NCBI GenBank assembly: GCA_021014325.1
Contig: CM037473.1
Location: 21,194,822 to 21,258,821, forward strand
Reading direction: 5' to 3'
Length of the DNA stretch: 64,000 nt
Origin: Plazaster borealis
Taxonomy: Eukaryota > Echinodermata > Asteroidea > Forcipulatida > Labidiasteridae
Shown: positions 1 through 13,115 of the stretch, piece after piece
How positions within the stretch are numbered: position 1 is the stretch's first letter
Layout: every line of letters starts with the position of its first letter
Notes under the pieces: model-generated
The model's input: only the letters and a program-made list of their open reading frames with translations
Database searches by the model: none
What the model was told of the DNA's origin: nothing
Translations under genes and position numbers: made by a program

Positions 1-2360
1 CGACCATTCTGGACAGTTAAAAAAAGGATATAATTTGTGGCCTAATACAGAATACAGAATTTTAGCCTACCGTCTGACCAATATAGCCACACATTCTAGT
101 GTAGTGGACTGTGGTGGGTACCTCAACATGGTGTGTGGTGGAGTAGCACTACGCGAACTGTCCTACAAGTTACAATCAGAATGAGTATAATATTACTAAG
201 TCTATCCAAAAGTGTTATTTTTTTACTGGCCATTTTCTGGAAAATGAACCATGACGGCTTTCCAACGGCTGTAATGAGAGCAGAGCACACAGCCACAGTG
301 GCACATCCCGCCTGTAATCTTGCTGCAAGCTGTGCTCTCATTGGTTGGCATCACAGTCACATGTATCTCACTCTCACTATCAGTGTATCACTGTCATCAG
401 GCCCTATCATGTATCATCAGGCAATCCCATGGCCCAGTTGTAGTTGGGTCGTCTGAACTACGTAATATAACTCTCAAGTTGAGACCAGTCCCAACTAAAG
501 TCAGAAAATTGGAATGATGCTAAATTTGGGACAGATCAAGGTCATTTGTACTTAGACCCAGTCACTGGGGTGCTGTACTCCTTTTACAATGTACCAACCA
601 TTTATTGGTTGACACAAACAAGGAGATGTACATGTAGTGCGTTGTGCGAGAATTGATGTGCCTGTCAAAAATGCACACATTTTTTACAGTGGCAGGACTC
701 GCAGGAATAAAACAAAAAGGAACATTATAAATTTCAGTGTTCAATTTCAAGTTTGTCAGGTTTTGTTTTGGTCATACATGTAGGATTCACATGTAGCATC
801 CTGTAGCTCAATGAGAAATCAGAGGACATGATGAGAGTTTGATTTTAGCAAAACCTTTGACGCCGTCAACTAAATTGCAGTTTCACAATAAAACCTTCTC
901 TTAAATCTAAATAAAGTTACGTGACTGTATTGTGTGTAGTACTGCTCTGATGTCATAAGACAAGGTTTGATACTGCAGTGTGAATGTATTTTTGTGTGGT
1001 TAATAATATACTCTTCTTTATTTGAAATGTAGTCATTGCATGAGTCTCCATACACAGAGTGTGATTTCGGCAGTAGTGTAAGACAAGCATGCCTCTCTAA
1101 TAAAACAGGAACAGTGGGGTAAGTGTTTTTATATAGTCAGACTCAGTTATTGATATAGTTTCAATCAGTTTCATGGACCCATCATCTACACTACTGAAAG
1201 AATCAGTTAACATCATAACATTTCATTCTTTAAAAGGCAAATAGCACTTTTCTTTGTTTACAATTACTTTTTAATCTAAGTTTAATTCTCAAACGTTCTC
1301 AATGTATCATGTTTTTTAAAACTATATTTTAACTTTAGTTACTCTGTTTCTACTCACCAGTTTTGTTTGGATTGTTCTTTTTATGAGCAGGTTAAACTTT
1401 TCCTCCTCAGTCTTGCCTTCTCCACATTTTGCCTTTGTCCTTGTATATTTTGTCTTTAAACATGTTAAATGCAATGTATATTGCATTTTGTAATTTACCT
1501 GTTTTTACTTTTCAGGGCTCAAATTTGGGGGGAATCCACAAGACCACAGAGCTTGTAGCTCAACAATTTTACTGGACCAGATATTTTGTACAAGATTAGA
1601 ATCAAAATAAGAAAAAACTACTTTTCCATTTTAGTTTAACCTGTATAAACTTTGAATAAGCACTAAGACATGTAAGAGAAGATCTATCTCATTTGTCTTG
1701 TTGGAAGATATTTTTGTTTAAGATTATTTCACAGTGAGGTAAAACTATTCAATTGAAAAACACACGACCACCGGACTTGTCTGGTCATGATTTTACTGGC
1801 CCGACGCTAAAATCAGGCCTGTTGTCCAGTGTAAATTTCGAACCATGTTTTTGAGAAGTGGAATGAAATAAGTAATATTACAAATAATAAAGAGAGCGTC
1901 AAGGCAATACATTTATTGATTCAATAATTTGAAAAATTTCCTGACCGACTGCATGTTTTACCATCAGAATTCATGAAATATTTCATCAAATCTGATTGCA
2001 TTAAAAATGTAAGAATTCCTTCATAGCCCCATCCTGCTTGATTTTCACTTTATTTCTTGGTGTCCACAGGTAAAAAAATGTTCCTGAAATAAAACTTGTC
2101 CCTACCCACCAAACCGCTTTCTTTCCAGCATGGTGCATGAAAACAAACATTGGTTTGTTAAGCCTTTTCAGCCCCTAGTATAGAACACAAGATACTTTGT
2201 TTATTGCACAGTAACAAATTTATGCATATTTTATCTCATGTAGAATAATAATAATAATACTAACAGTGGTTTCTTATGTTGCGCTTATATCTGTCACTCA
2301 GTGACGCTCATGGTGCTCCAACATTATTACCCCTGGTCACTGGGCCATTTATTCCATTCG
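1..2360. other. No gene recognised
   Basis: Only short open frames without recognisable domains or codon-like composition are visible. The 5' exon of the downstream Rab gene should lie here or further upstream, but no sequence resembling the Rab34/36 N-terminus was found. A dispersed repeat at 1515-1845 is listed separately. Confidence 0.5.
1515..1845 (+). repeat. Dispersed inverted-end repeat, copy 1
   Basis: Begins with CAGGGCTCAAATTT and shares many blocks with the reverse complement of 58784-59185, such as the 'cacaagaccacag.gcttgt.gctcaa' and 'ttttactggcccgac' stretches. The second copy has mirror-image ends (CAGGGTTTGAATTT and AAATTCGAGCCCTG), so this is probably a small DNA transposon relic. 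It has no coding capacity. Confidence 0.6.
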
Positions 2361-2736
2361 TTAAAGGCACTGTACACGTTTGGTAATTACTCAAAATATA
2401 TACTAGCATAAAAACTGACTTGGTAACGAGCAACAGAGAGCTGTTGATAGTATAAAACATTGTGAGAAACGACTCCCTCTGAAGTAACGTAGTTGTTGAG
2501 AAAGAGGTAATTTCTCACTAAAATAATAAAAGACTTCTTGCAAGAAGCCTTTTATTCCTATCTGAAAGCACACAAATTTGTACAACAAGGGTGTTTTTTC
2601 TTTCATCATTTTCTTGCAACTTCGATGACCAATTGAGCCCAAATTTTCACAGGCTTGTTATTATATGCATATGTTGGGATACACCAAGTGAGAACACTGG
2701 TCTTTGACAATTACCAAACGTGTTCAGTGCCTTTAA
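2361..2736. mobile_element. MITE family 1, copy 1
   Basis: A 376-bp element with terminal inverted repeats: TTAAAGGCACTGTACACGTT at the left and the near-perfect inverse, ending in CAGTGCCTTTAA, at the right. Relatives lie at 15959-16333 and 16783-17123. It sits just upstream of the first visible Rab exon. There is no transposase ORF, so it is non-autonomous. Confidence 0.75.
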
Positions 2737-2797
2737 ACCCCTCGGCCGCGCCATACCGAGGGGATTCAAACTATTTCCATCCATTTATCTGACACAG

Positions 2798-5700
2798 CTT
2801 AAAAGTCTCCAAGACGATAGTGGTCGGTGATGTTTCAGTTGGGAAGACCAGCCTAGTGCATCGTTTCTGCCATGAGTGTTTTGACAGGGACTACAAGGCC
2901 ACCATCGGTGTGGACTTCGAAGTGGAACGATTTGATATACTCAGTGTGCCTTTCAACTTGCAAATGTGAGCATTTTAAAAATGTTGTCGCTCTATAGACC
3001 AAACCGTATGCCTAAGTGATGCACGCCGCGCCGCCATTGCTGGGACGCTGACAGTGCAAGATTTTGCACATAAAAACATTGGAAAACTAGTGTCTTTTGT
3101 ACTTTTATGTGAATTAGGTGTCTTTCTCAATGATCTACACAATTTCCCAGACAGGACAGCATGACATATCGATGTATGACCATAAATATTTGCAACTAAA
3201 CAGATACGAAATCCTGAAAACGGCGCAGACTTTAGTTGAGTTTAAGTGTATATGGAAACTGCATGGTCGGGCTATAATGCGTTACATCAGCAAGGTTTTT
3301 GGTCAGAATTTCAGTATTCACCTTCTGTTTAGTTGTAAATATTTAATAAACATGCTCTACATCATTCTATGTGCATTACTTGTGTGTGCGGATTGGTCTA
3401 TCCCTTGAAACTAACTTTGGTTCAATAGAAGGCTCCATTAAGCCCTGTTTACCATTGCAATAGCCCAGTAACAGTGCCTACATGAGAGGGTACCGGGCAT
3501 CTCTCAACCCTCAATCACTGGAACCAGCTTATTGCACCACACACAAAAATGCACAGTGCAGCTTCCTACATATCCTCAGCTTGGTTCACATTTTGTAAGG
3601 AGATTTCAACATCTTTTTGACAGAGGTTTATCTGATATTTGGGCACGTATTGAAGGTTTTTATTGTCAATACAACCCTGCTTTAAAATGCTACAAAATGC
3701 ACCAGTTGGTAAAAGTTGTCGTAATTTGTTGCACATTGAAAGTCAACTCAAATCCCATACCTTGATGCATTTTGTTGCACTTAGCAGCCAAGTGATTTAA
3801 CTTGGGATTGGTTTTTGTTGTATTTACACATAGCAGGGTAAATTATGTTGATTTAGCAGTGTACATGGTGGCCATGGCAGGTAAAGTCACCAGACTACTT
3901 AAGTGCATATTTTATTGCTGCATTTAGCAGGGAAAGCATCCCACGGCTATCCCAATACAAACCACTTCACTGCACAATGCAACAAAATCACTTGTTACAT
4001 TTTGCTGCATTTAGCAGGGTTTTCATTTTAACCGTGTTGTGTTTTGTTGTATTTAGCAGGGTGCCTAGAGAAAACCTGATTGGGGTTAGGGGGATGGGGG
4101 AGTGGCGCTTAACCCTCACCCTCCCAAATCCTTCAAAATCCCAATCAGGAAGTTGTCTGATTTTGGAGGATTTGGGACTGTAGGCCCAAATAACAATTGC
4201 ATGAATCACTGGGCCAGGCATACTGATCTTATCTAAGTCCAAATCTTTTTGGTGTTGAGTTACCATAGAGTGGAGGATATCGGAGGATTCAGGATTAGCC
4301 AAAGACCCTTGTGGGTTACTTGGTCAATTGAAACTGTCAGTGGGACTGGTATGGTTGCTACTGCAGCATTAGACCTGGAAGAACTCTTCTTCTGTGCTGT
4401 ACACAGATACAAAGTCCAGAGCAGGGTGGACAGTTTTCTTGAAGGTTTTCTTTTGTTTAATCCTGATGTAGATGGGACACGGCTGGTCAGGAACGGTTCC
4501 GCTGCATTGCATCTGCATACTACAGAGGAGCAAATGGTAAGTCTAAAGTCATCAAAATCTTGTTCACAAGGTTCAAAATCAAAGGATATAACAATATTAT
4601 TTTGCCTGCTTATTTAAGGAGTAAAGGCAAAATTTAATCAAACATTCAGCATACAAAAAAAAAACCGAAAAAAACCACCAAACCCCAAAACAAACCAAAC
4701 AATTTCCTAATTTGTGCAATTCATAAGCATAGATGTTATCCCAATGTTTGTATGAGAGAGATTAGCTGTTGCCAGCTTGGTGTTTATTATATCCCTTTGT
4801 GGGAGTTTGCCGAGTTCCCTTGATGGGAAGTTTTGAAAAACCCTAGGCAGAACCCTTTTCAGTTACCTTATAAAACCTGAGCTTTGATTGGTAATTATCT
4901 ACACTTTGTATTTTTGTTGTTTTTTTGGCAATAAAAATGGTGCCGTGTGCACGAGTATGTGTGAATGCGCAAACAGTGTTTGAATTTAAGGTAGCTGGTT
5001 CACACATGAAACCAACATAATGCAAAGCATAATGCCGAACACCAACAACAGTATTTCCCTTTATGGTGCTGTTAATTTTCAAAGCTCATAGTCTGGTTCT
5101 TGAAAATGTGTGTAAGAACTTAATTATGTGTAAGAGATTTGGTGCCATGCAAAAATTGAACAGCCAAAAGAATGGCTCTTGAATATAACAAATATAACAA
5201 ATGTCAGTGAATTAGTGATTTTTACCGTTTTCTTGTTAAAGGTGTTTATTAATGGCGATAAAAGTGTGAGGACCCGGTCTTCACTGCATCGTAATGACCT
5301 CGGTTGGAGGCTGGCCACTGGACCTCGCCTTCAACCTCTACCAACCCACCAACCACGCATTGAAGACTGGGTTCCTTACACTGTTAATGCCTAGATTATA
5401 CAGAGCTATTTTTGAATGAATTGATGAAACCCATTTGCATTACATTGTAAAGGCATACATGAACAAGGCTTTGCAGAAATCTCCAACCCCCAAAAATGCT
5501 AGATACATATGGGGTAAGCCCCTTCTCTAATAAAAAGAACACTGGTTTCTTTAACATGCAATATTCACAACAAATGGGACCTAAGGATCAAGTCCCATCA
5601 GAAGATAGCTTTTAAACCAAGTGCAAAAACACCATATTTTAACCCCTTTTTTTATGGGCCAAAGTCATTCCTGAAACCAATACAATTCCCTAATAAAATA

Positions 5701-8700
5701 CTAGTTTGTATGTTAGGAATCAGCCACTGTAACATTGTCTACCAATTCCACACATGGGCGATAATGAAAAGTAATTAAATTAAAGTGACTTATTTTTAAA
5801 GACACAAGTGGCACGGTTCACATTCCAGTGTCTTGGACTGCTCGGAAGTTCTCTTGTAATTCAAAACAGAGAGATCACTCTATCATTGTTTGGACTGTCT
5901 TTTTATAACAGTGGTTGTGATAGTGTTTGATCTGATGGATCCATACTCCTTAGAGAGTGTAGACAGGTGGCATGAGGAAGCATTACGGGAGAACAGTAAT
6001 GGAGTACACCTCTTCCTTGTTGGTACAAAGAAGGACCTTTGTGTAAGTATCAATCCCCGTTTAACCCCTAATTTTAGAGACCATTCAGTTCTGTATAATC
6101 GTCACAAAACGACCAGAGACTGCTAATATTGTTCATTTCTTTAATCAAATTTTGTCAGTAAAAATGTCAACAGAAATCACACAAAACAGAAAATTATGTT
6201 TAGTGTTTAAAAATTGGGATACGTAACATACTACATTGGAAAATTTCATATCTGGACATGACCTTTACTTTGACCTCTTTATGTGAATGGAACTAGGTCA
6301 AACCTTGCGGCCGTTTGCAGCCACTATGGGCACTTTGGTACAAGCCGCTTGTGGCCACTGTGGTCTCCAAAGGGATAATATAATGGTATTATTTCCAAAG
6401 ATATTTTTATTTTCATGGTAAATGTACCACCAGTGCCAGTGTGTCCGACCTAGTTCCTCCTATCAGGATGATTAAGAGGAAACCAGGCTTTCTGATTGGT
6501 CTCACTCATACACTCTTGCTTTGCTGAGACACCCCCCCCCCCCCTCAAAAGAACAAAAAGAAAAACACAAAACAAACAAACAGACAAAAATAAACCACTC
6601 CAATAAACCAGCAGGCGGACACCACCACCTACTATCCGACCACATGTACATTGGAGCTACAGCCTTACATCCTATACCAGGAATGGAACCTTATTGATAA
6701 ATTGTCTTGCTCTAGACACAAAAGCACTACATGTATGAATGACCGTCATTACCAGCATTGTTATTGCAATCAGTATGTTTCTGTTATTATTTGAAGACAG
6801 GGCAGCAGTTCTTTGAGGCCAATGATCGGGGCTTCAAAATTGCGAATAAAATTAAAGCAGAGTATTGGACTGTGTCCTCCCTAACAGGTAAGTGGAAAAA
6901 ATGCCTTTAATTAGAGGAATCCTATCGGAATCTAAGGGCTAAGAATTGGCATATATTTCATGGAATATTAAGCAGGTTTGTTTAGCCTTACACTAATGTG
7001 TGATAAGCACTGCAGAGCCGTTTATTGAGAGAGTTGCAACAACTTGTGATTAGAAGCCATTTTGTGTCAAAAAAAAACACATGGGCAAACACAGGGTGCC
7101 AGACTAGTCTGCCCATTGGGTTGTGCTGCATTTGGACTGAAAATGGCGTCCAGCAACTACGTGACCGAAGAAAACTGGTCCCTCTATGTCGCAACTCTCT
7201 CAATACACAGCTCTGAAGTACTGTATACTCATTGCCTTCCAATTGCTGTGGGGAAATAAATGCACAAGGGATGGGATTCGAGCCTTGACCCTGCACTAAA
7301 ATGCTAGACAACTGAGTATATAACCAGTGAAAAGAAGCCAGTTTGAACCCCATATTAAGCAGTGGCTGCCACATCCATTTTAGTTGATGTATCAATTGCA
7401 TAGATTTTGTACTCAATACACAGTTGTGTATTATTAGAGGCAAAATACCTTTGGTTTATGGAATCAGGCGATTGTTTTAATCCTAAATAAATAAAGATAC
7501 ATACCATCAAACTAACATGTGAAAATTTCATTTCAAAAGGTGGTAGCATTTTTGAGATATCGCCGAAAAACTGGAGCGTTTATGTCCACGCATGAAGAAT
7601 AATCCGTACTTGGAATACAAAATTTGAGAAATGTTTCATGCAGAAACGTTTCTCAGATTGAAATGTTTGTGAATCTTTCTCTCCAAAACCACATTCCTTT
7701 GAAGGGAATTGTTTCTAAAAATGTTATGCATTATCAACAACTGCAGTGCTTCTTACAAAGTAAGTTTTTATGGTCATACATTTTTGGAGTAATTACTAAA
7801 GGTATTAATACCCTCCCTTTATTTTAAATGTGGATTATTTCCACAGGGCTCGGAAAGAACTTATTATATGGTGCTTATAAAAGATCTTCGAAAGGTTAAA
7901 CAAAATCTATTTGATTCCCTATTTTTACAGCAATTGCATATTTTGTGGACTGTAGACTTCATAGCTAAACAAGCTAAACGTAGCTAATTACACAAAGCAA
8001 TAAATCTGCTAATTACTGAGCAACAATGTTAATTTCCAAGCAAAAATGTCAACAATTTTGAAGATAGTGGACAGTCGTAGAGGTCAAATGATAGTTATAA
8101 AGAGTCTTTTGGTAATAGTTTCTTAAAATGTTGCTGAATTTTAACAAGTGTGTTTTACAATACAAACATTTAAAAAAGAGAATGGACCCTTTGCATTGAT
8201 GTTATCGTTCCGCCATCTTAGAGGTAAAAAGACGATGAAACAATGGAAAACACACAGCTATTATATGTACGCCTGGTGCACAGGATTGGCCAATGAGCAA
8301 CATCCTGTTGACCTCTAGTCGAGGGCGCCCTATCCAAATGACGTCATGTGCATAAGGACAATTGGCCTTTCTCTTTTAAAGGGACACATTGCCTTCAGGG
8401 CGCTTTGGGCTTTAAAAGCATTTGTTATGAAATGAATATGGTTGGAAAGATATTTTGAAAGTAAATTATAATGATTCACACTAATACCCCTCCAAAATGT
8501 ATGGTTTTCCTTTTACTTTGTGAACTAATACGTTCCGTAATTTTGTGAAGTCTAAAATTTGGTTCCACAAATGGCAGACAGTCTTAGTTCCCGAAGTAAA
8601 AGGAAAACCACTCAGTTTTGAGGGATATTTGTGCAAATCATTATATTCTACATTTATATAATCTTTCCAACTATATTCATTTCATAACAAAGGCTTTTAT

Positions 8701-10089
8701 AGCCCAAAGTGCCCAATCCAAGGCACTGTGTCCCTTTAATCCTTTGGTTTCTGTTTTACTCTCTTGCTTGGTTGTATAGAGAGTCTCAGACTGGAGCAAC
8801 CGCCATGTGTACCAAAGAGGTTAACAACCATTAACCAGTAGGATTTGAAACTTTGCATGGTGGAGGTATAGCTAAGAGAGGTTTGCGGTAACACCATGTG
8901 AATATCTCTTTTGAGTAGAGTTTGTTCTGAACAGAACCGGTGGTTAACGACTCAACGTTTCGATCAGTATGTTCTGATCGTCTAGCTCTGATCGTCTAGC
9001 TCTGATCATCTAAGACGATCAGAGCATACTGATCGAAGCGTTGAGTCGTTAACCACCGGTTCTGATCAGAACCAACTCTACTCAAAACAGATATTCACAT
9101 GGTGTTACCGCAAACCTCTCTTAGTTATACCATTATCCAATGATGTACCCCGATTCTTGTTTTATGTTCCTCTTCCTATGCAAATCTTTTTAATGTGTGT
9201 TTAGGTGAGAATGTGGATGAATTCTTCTTTCGGTTGGCTTGTGTCACATTCAATGCGGCTGTCACAAGAGAAGTAGAAGATATGGAAGCCAAGTCTCATC
9301 CCAAGCAAATCACTGTATCAACTGGCAGTAATCTCATCAGTAAGTGTAGTGAGAAGTGTATAGACCTTTCTATCACAGCCCATATGGCTTCCCATAGTTT
9401 TTGCCAACCAAGGTTGGAAAACTATGGGAAGCCATAAATGCAAAGCAAAAAAAGATTGCCACAGTTTGTAACAATGTTACACAAATATTAAAAAACAGAG
9501 TTGAATTTGTTGGAAACAAAGCAACCAACCATGGGATTTTTTTAAATATTTTTTTTAAAAGTTTGCAGAAATGTTGAATTTGGTGTTTTGCTTACATTCG
9601 GCCGTCCATGCCAACCAGCGCGGTTTGTTTATCAACTTTAGTCATCTTTGTTAGGTGCCCTGTATGCTAGAATGATAATAAATCCTGATGCTCACTGCAT
9701 AAAAAGGAGCCAGACTATTTCACGTCAGCCTCAGTTTGGCTTTATTGATTTGAGTTGGTCAAAGATGGCAGCTGCACTGAGAAAATAATGATAAAAATGC
9801 TCGGTTCTTATTTACTCCAAACACTGAATTTTGGCCGTGAAGCACAATAGGTAGGTTCAAGGTGCGACTTGCAATACGTAAGCTCTCAGATTAAAACTGA
9901 TGATATATTTTTCAATGATAACCAATACTATACTTTGCCCTTATATAATTCTTTGTTTAATATACACAAGTACACTTTATAATACAATACTACTGAAGGC
10001 CCTACATATTATTTAATTTTACAGAACTAAATAAACCTGGTGACTTGGATGCATCCCTGAAAGAAAAGTCAAGATGTGGTTGTCGATGA
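2798..10089 (+). CDS. RAB34/RAB36: Rab34/Rab36-type small GTPase, six exons, 5' end missing
   Basis: Coding exons are 2798-2965, 4472-4536, 5912-6042, 6797-6887, 9205-9339 and 10025-10089. All junctions are GT..AG and the phases join to one 217-codon frame plus stop. In the joined protein the P-loop GDVSVGKT is at about residues 10-17, switch I ATIGVDF at 34-40, WDTAGQE at 57-63, the guanine-specificity box TKKD (not NKxD) at 116-119, and SSLTG, in place of the usual SAK, at 148-152. TKKD/SKKD and the [14 protein letters not shown] context are typical of the Rab34/Rab36 subfamily, which acts in Golgi, lysosome-positioning and ciliary membrane traffic. The C-terminus ends CGCR, a plausible CxC-type geranylgeranylation site. 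The fourth exon start (after TTTGAAG) was chosen because it gives the same spacing to KAEYW as human Rab34. The reading opens in mid-exon, so an N-terminal exon lies upstream. TKKD favours Rab36 and SSLTG/EFFFR favour Rab34; it may be the unsplit ancestral type. Confidence 0.93.
7014..7214. mobile_element. MITE family 4, copy 1 (Rab intron)
   Basis: A 201-bp element with ends AGAGCCGTTTATTGAGAGAG and the inverse CTCTCTCAATACACAGCTCT. A second copy in opposite internal orientation is at 55871-56069; the internal blocks CATTTTGT and CCCATTGGG are shared. Non-coding. Confidence 0.7.
7440..7820. mobile_element. MITE family 2, degenerate copy (Rab intron)
   Basis: Shares the internal blocks GTGAAAATTTCATTTCAAAA, GGTGGTAGC, GGAGCG.TTATGTCCACGCA and TTCTTAC.AAGTAAGTTTTTAT with the better copies at 11552-11923 and 62478-62873. 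The ends are eroded. Confidence 0.55.
8376..8739. mobile_element. MITE family 3, copy 1 (Rab intron)
   Basis: A 364-bp element with ends TTAAAGGGACACATTGCCTT and the inverse ending in CTGTGTCCCTTTAA. The two halves are largely inverted copies of each other (GAATATGGTTGGAAAGATAT against its complement). A related copy is at 57392-57767. Flanking TTAA is consistent with a TTAA or TA target, which is inferred. Confidence 0.7.
8865..9131. mobile_element. Fold-back element (Rab intron)
   Basis: A long inverted repeat: the left arm GGTATAGCTAAGAGAGGTTT and the following roughly 110 bp recur inverted up to ATACC at 9131. The centre carries repeated TCTGATCGTCTAGC units. Transcribed within the Rab pre-mRNA, it would form a hairpin of more than 100 bp. 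Confidence 0.75.
9357..9632 (+). repeat. Dispersed repeat, family 5, copy 1
   Basis: Begins TATAGACCTTTCTAT just inside the donor of the fifth Rab exon and ends near CATTCGGCCGTCCATGC. The same unit recurs at 56913-57205 with many shared blocks (AACTATGGGAAGCCAT, GCCACAGTTTGT, TTTGCAGAAATGTTGAA). No ORF. Confidence 0.6.
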
Positions 10090-10731
10090 TGTCATATCAG
10101 TGTAATGTTTTGTGAGTATTCATTTTTTGTGTGCATCTCATACATATTAATGAGCTGCTACTGTTGTTTGATTGGTCAAATACCACCATATACTAGTTAT
10201 TACTACATTTGACCCAAAGTAATTATGGTAGTTTCTGTATCAGTTGCAAGGCTTACTTCACCAAATCCGAGAAACAATTATATGTACCGGTATCTATTTA
10301 GTGGATTCTTTATTTTTTTTTTGCTGTTTTGATTCCTTGTGTTATCCTATTCTTATGTCTTTCATTAATTATTGAAATTTTTACCGTATTCCATATTTGC
10401 TTTATGCCAAAGGTACCACTTCTTTCTCTGTAGTATGTAGTAAGTTTTGTGTGGTGTTCTCGTTACAATGAGTTTTTCTCATATCGGTGCATTATAGCCA
10501 GATCAAAGGATTCTCTGTTTAACAGTCAGATTTATTAACCACATGCCACCGGGATATCGGGGGCAAATGGCACTCTTGGCTTCGCCTTGAGGCCATTTAC
10601 CCCCTTGGGTGTACAAAACACCATGGACCTTATCGCAGCGTGCATTAATTGTGTGACCAGTTCAGATTATGGCCCAGATTTATGATAGGTAAAATTTCAC
10701 CAAAGGGGCCTCGTTTTTCCATATAATTGTC
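10090..10731 (+). other. Rab 3' untranslated region (inferred)
   Basis: Lies directly after the Rab stop codon with no other gene. A candidate polyadenylation signal AATAAA is at 10945-10950, just beyond this span and conserved in the duplicated copy near 31.2 kb. The extent of the UTR is inferred, not seen. Confidence 0.35.
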
Positions 10732-11551
10732 CATAAAAATGATATCGTTACTCATTGAGGCTAAAGGATGGTGTAGGATTTAATACGGCTATCACATCTT
10801 GGCTTTATACTTGATGTTTGTACAAATGGATCTTGTAATTTAAAGATGGTATCAGCCTGAACGGAATAATGACAATTTCTGTGTAGCAGTACTTTTATTA
10901 AGATAATTTATGGTGTTATATTTAGAAAAAAGATAAATTATGTGAATAAACATGAAATGTTGTTTATAAACAATATGTAATAGAGTGTTTTTCAAAAGAA
11001 ACTCGGAGGTTAATTTTTTATACAATTGAATAATTGATTAATTAATCATCACTTTTTTAAAGTTGAAAAGACATAGAAAGAGATTCAATATCAAGAACCA
11101 TAAAACAAATGAAGTATTCTTAAAAACCCATCAAGGGTATTTTTGAAACCGGGGTAGTTGGTCGATCAATCTTCGGATGAGCCAGCCAGTTTGCTGAAGG
11201 TTGTGCCTACTTCTTTTATTTTTATGTAAGAAAAACTACCCAGAAAAGAACAGTGAGTATGTATCGTTGTTCTACAACAGTAAGAAGAAGCCTTTGTTTC
11301 AGTGCATTTCCAACTTATGCCTTAAACAAAATTCAAATCTAGCTACAACAACACTACAGTCATGACAATGTAAACGCTATAAATATTAATTTCAATTGTG
11401 TATAATGATACTTATTTTTCACTTTGTCTTGTTGAAATATGTAAGCAACTCATTGTTATATTTGTGTTCTTATTATCTACACAGTATAGACAAAGTAAAA
11501 ACTTGAGCCTCTCAGAAAGCTTATTCAAGAAACTGAGTTAGTCAGAAATGT

Positions 11552-11923
11552 TTAAAGGGATTGTATTCGTTTGGGAATTGGAACCCACTGTATGTTTCAA
11601 TCCTATATAGTTAATAAAATTTCATTTCACAAGGTGGTAGCGATTTTGAGATATTGCTGAAAATCTGGAGCGGTTATGTCCACGCAGGAGGAATAATCTG
11701 CAATGAGTACACAATCTGAGCAATGTCACTACTGTCAGTAACGCTTCTCAGATTCAAATTGTTGGGGATAAAAAGTGATACATTTTTCCATAATCGCGGA
11801 ACTTCTAAGTGAAAAGTTTTTCAAAATGCATTTTACTATCCAAAGCTGCTGTACTTCTTACCAAGTAAGTTTTTATTGCCATTCATTTTCAGAGTCATTA
11901 CCAAACGTATACAGACCCTTTAA
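11552..11923. mobile_element. MITE family 2, copy 2
   Basis: A 372-bp element with ends TTAAAGGGATTGTATTCGTT and TATACAGACCCTTTAA. The interior carries the GGAGCGGTTATGTCCACGCA block common to this family. Lies between the Rab gene and secreted-protein gene A. Confidence 0.7.
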
Positions 11924-13057
11924 ATCACATAACTTGGTTTAGAAACTTTGTATTTCTTCTCAGTCGGTCACTAAAGGTTGTTACATTGTTACCACAACAT
12001 GCCTTTTTTGAAGTAGTCATTGCAATGGTGAAGTGTTGAGAATTCAGTTCAATCAACACTCACTGTATTCATTTGAAACTTTGTGCTCTCTGCATTTGCA
12101 ACATCTGTATAGGCCATACCACCTTATTTACAAAAGGAGTGACCTTGTGCATTCCAGGGCATTTCCTGGCAGGCAAGATACTACACTCATAAGATAATTT
12201 TTACATTCGTATCATAAAATCATGAAGAGTGAAAATAGCAGCTGAACAAGTTTTGAAAGGTGCCCCTTTCTTCATAATAAAAGTTGATAGAAATGGTATG
12301 ATGAAATCTCCATAATTTTTTTTAAAAAATTATATTGAACTGTGTACAAATTGTGCCTGCAAATTACCCCTCCAGGCTCTGGGGCTCTTTGTAAACATGT
12401 CACATTTTCTGTTCTGTGACTATAATTATACTTTAGAAAAGTTACTTTCACTGCACATCTCTGTCTTCTTAAACATTTGGTTTGTTCATTCTGTTTTAAT
12501 TCCTTGTGTTATTTGAAGACATTTACATTCATGCCTTTAGAAATGTGTAAATTAGACATATTTATTACTTTGATTTGCATGAGTGAATAAATGGATTCAA
12601 TACTTTCTGAGATAGTAAGAACTTATCCAAACCGGCCCATCGGAGCCACCACTACTCAAAAGGGATTCATCATATTGTAATTCCGCAAATTTACCACATG
12701 AGTCCTGCAAAATTTGTTCATGATTTGAAAATGAACAGATCTGTGATTTGTAACAGTTTAAGGGTCTTTGTTGTTGTTCAAAAACTGCCAACTAAATTCC
12801 TATTATTCCTACGTGTTGGTCTATTTTGAAATAAATAATGTACATTATACTGCAAATTGCTTTATTAATTATAAAAGTGTATTCTTAATCTCTATAATTA
12901 TATCTAAAGAATGGTATAGGGCCTAGGCAATATGAAATAAAATCTACCAAATTTGCAAATTTAAAAACATGATTATTATTTTGTTAGTAAAATACTATTA
13001 AGTTTTAAACCACAAGGGAAACTGACTGGGTAAGTTTGAAAGAACAAAGAAAAAATT
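11924..13057. other. No gene recognised
   Basis: AT-rich intergenic sequence. Short open frames such as 12597-12791 (minus) show no domain. Confidence 0.5.
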
Positions 13058-13115
13058 ACTAGAGCTGGATTTGAACCTGCGACCTCCGGATTAACGTTCA
13101 ACCTAAATTACTATA
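13058..13115 (-). repeat. tRNA-like module, partial
   Basis: On the minus strand it reads as an anticodon arm and T-arm (..AATCCGGAGGTCGCAGGTTC..), including a B-box-like GGTTCAAATCC. The 5' half and acceptor stem are missing. Related modules are at 23287-23356, 32866-32918, 33155-33210 and 61878-61938. This is a repeat derivative, not a working tRNA gene. Confidence 0.6.

Noticed and set aside
3118..3408. A 96-codon frame in the first visible Rab intron
   Set aside because: No domain, AT-rich, inside an intron; it may belong to a small repeat with GGTCTAT ends but I could not confirm a second copy.
4249..4617. A 122-codon plus-strand open frame
   Set aside because: It overlaps the Rab exon 4472-4536 in a different frame; the exon frame has the WDTAGQE motif and correct splice sites.
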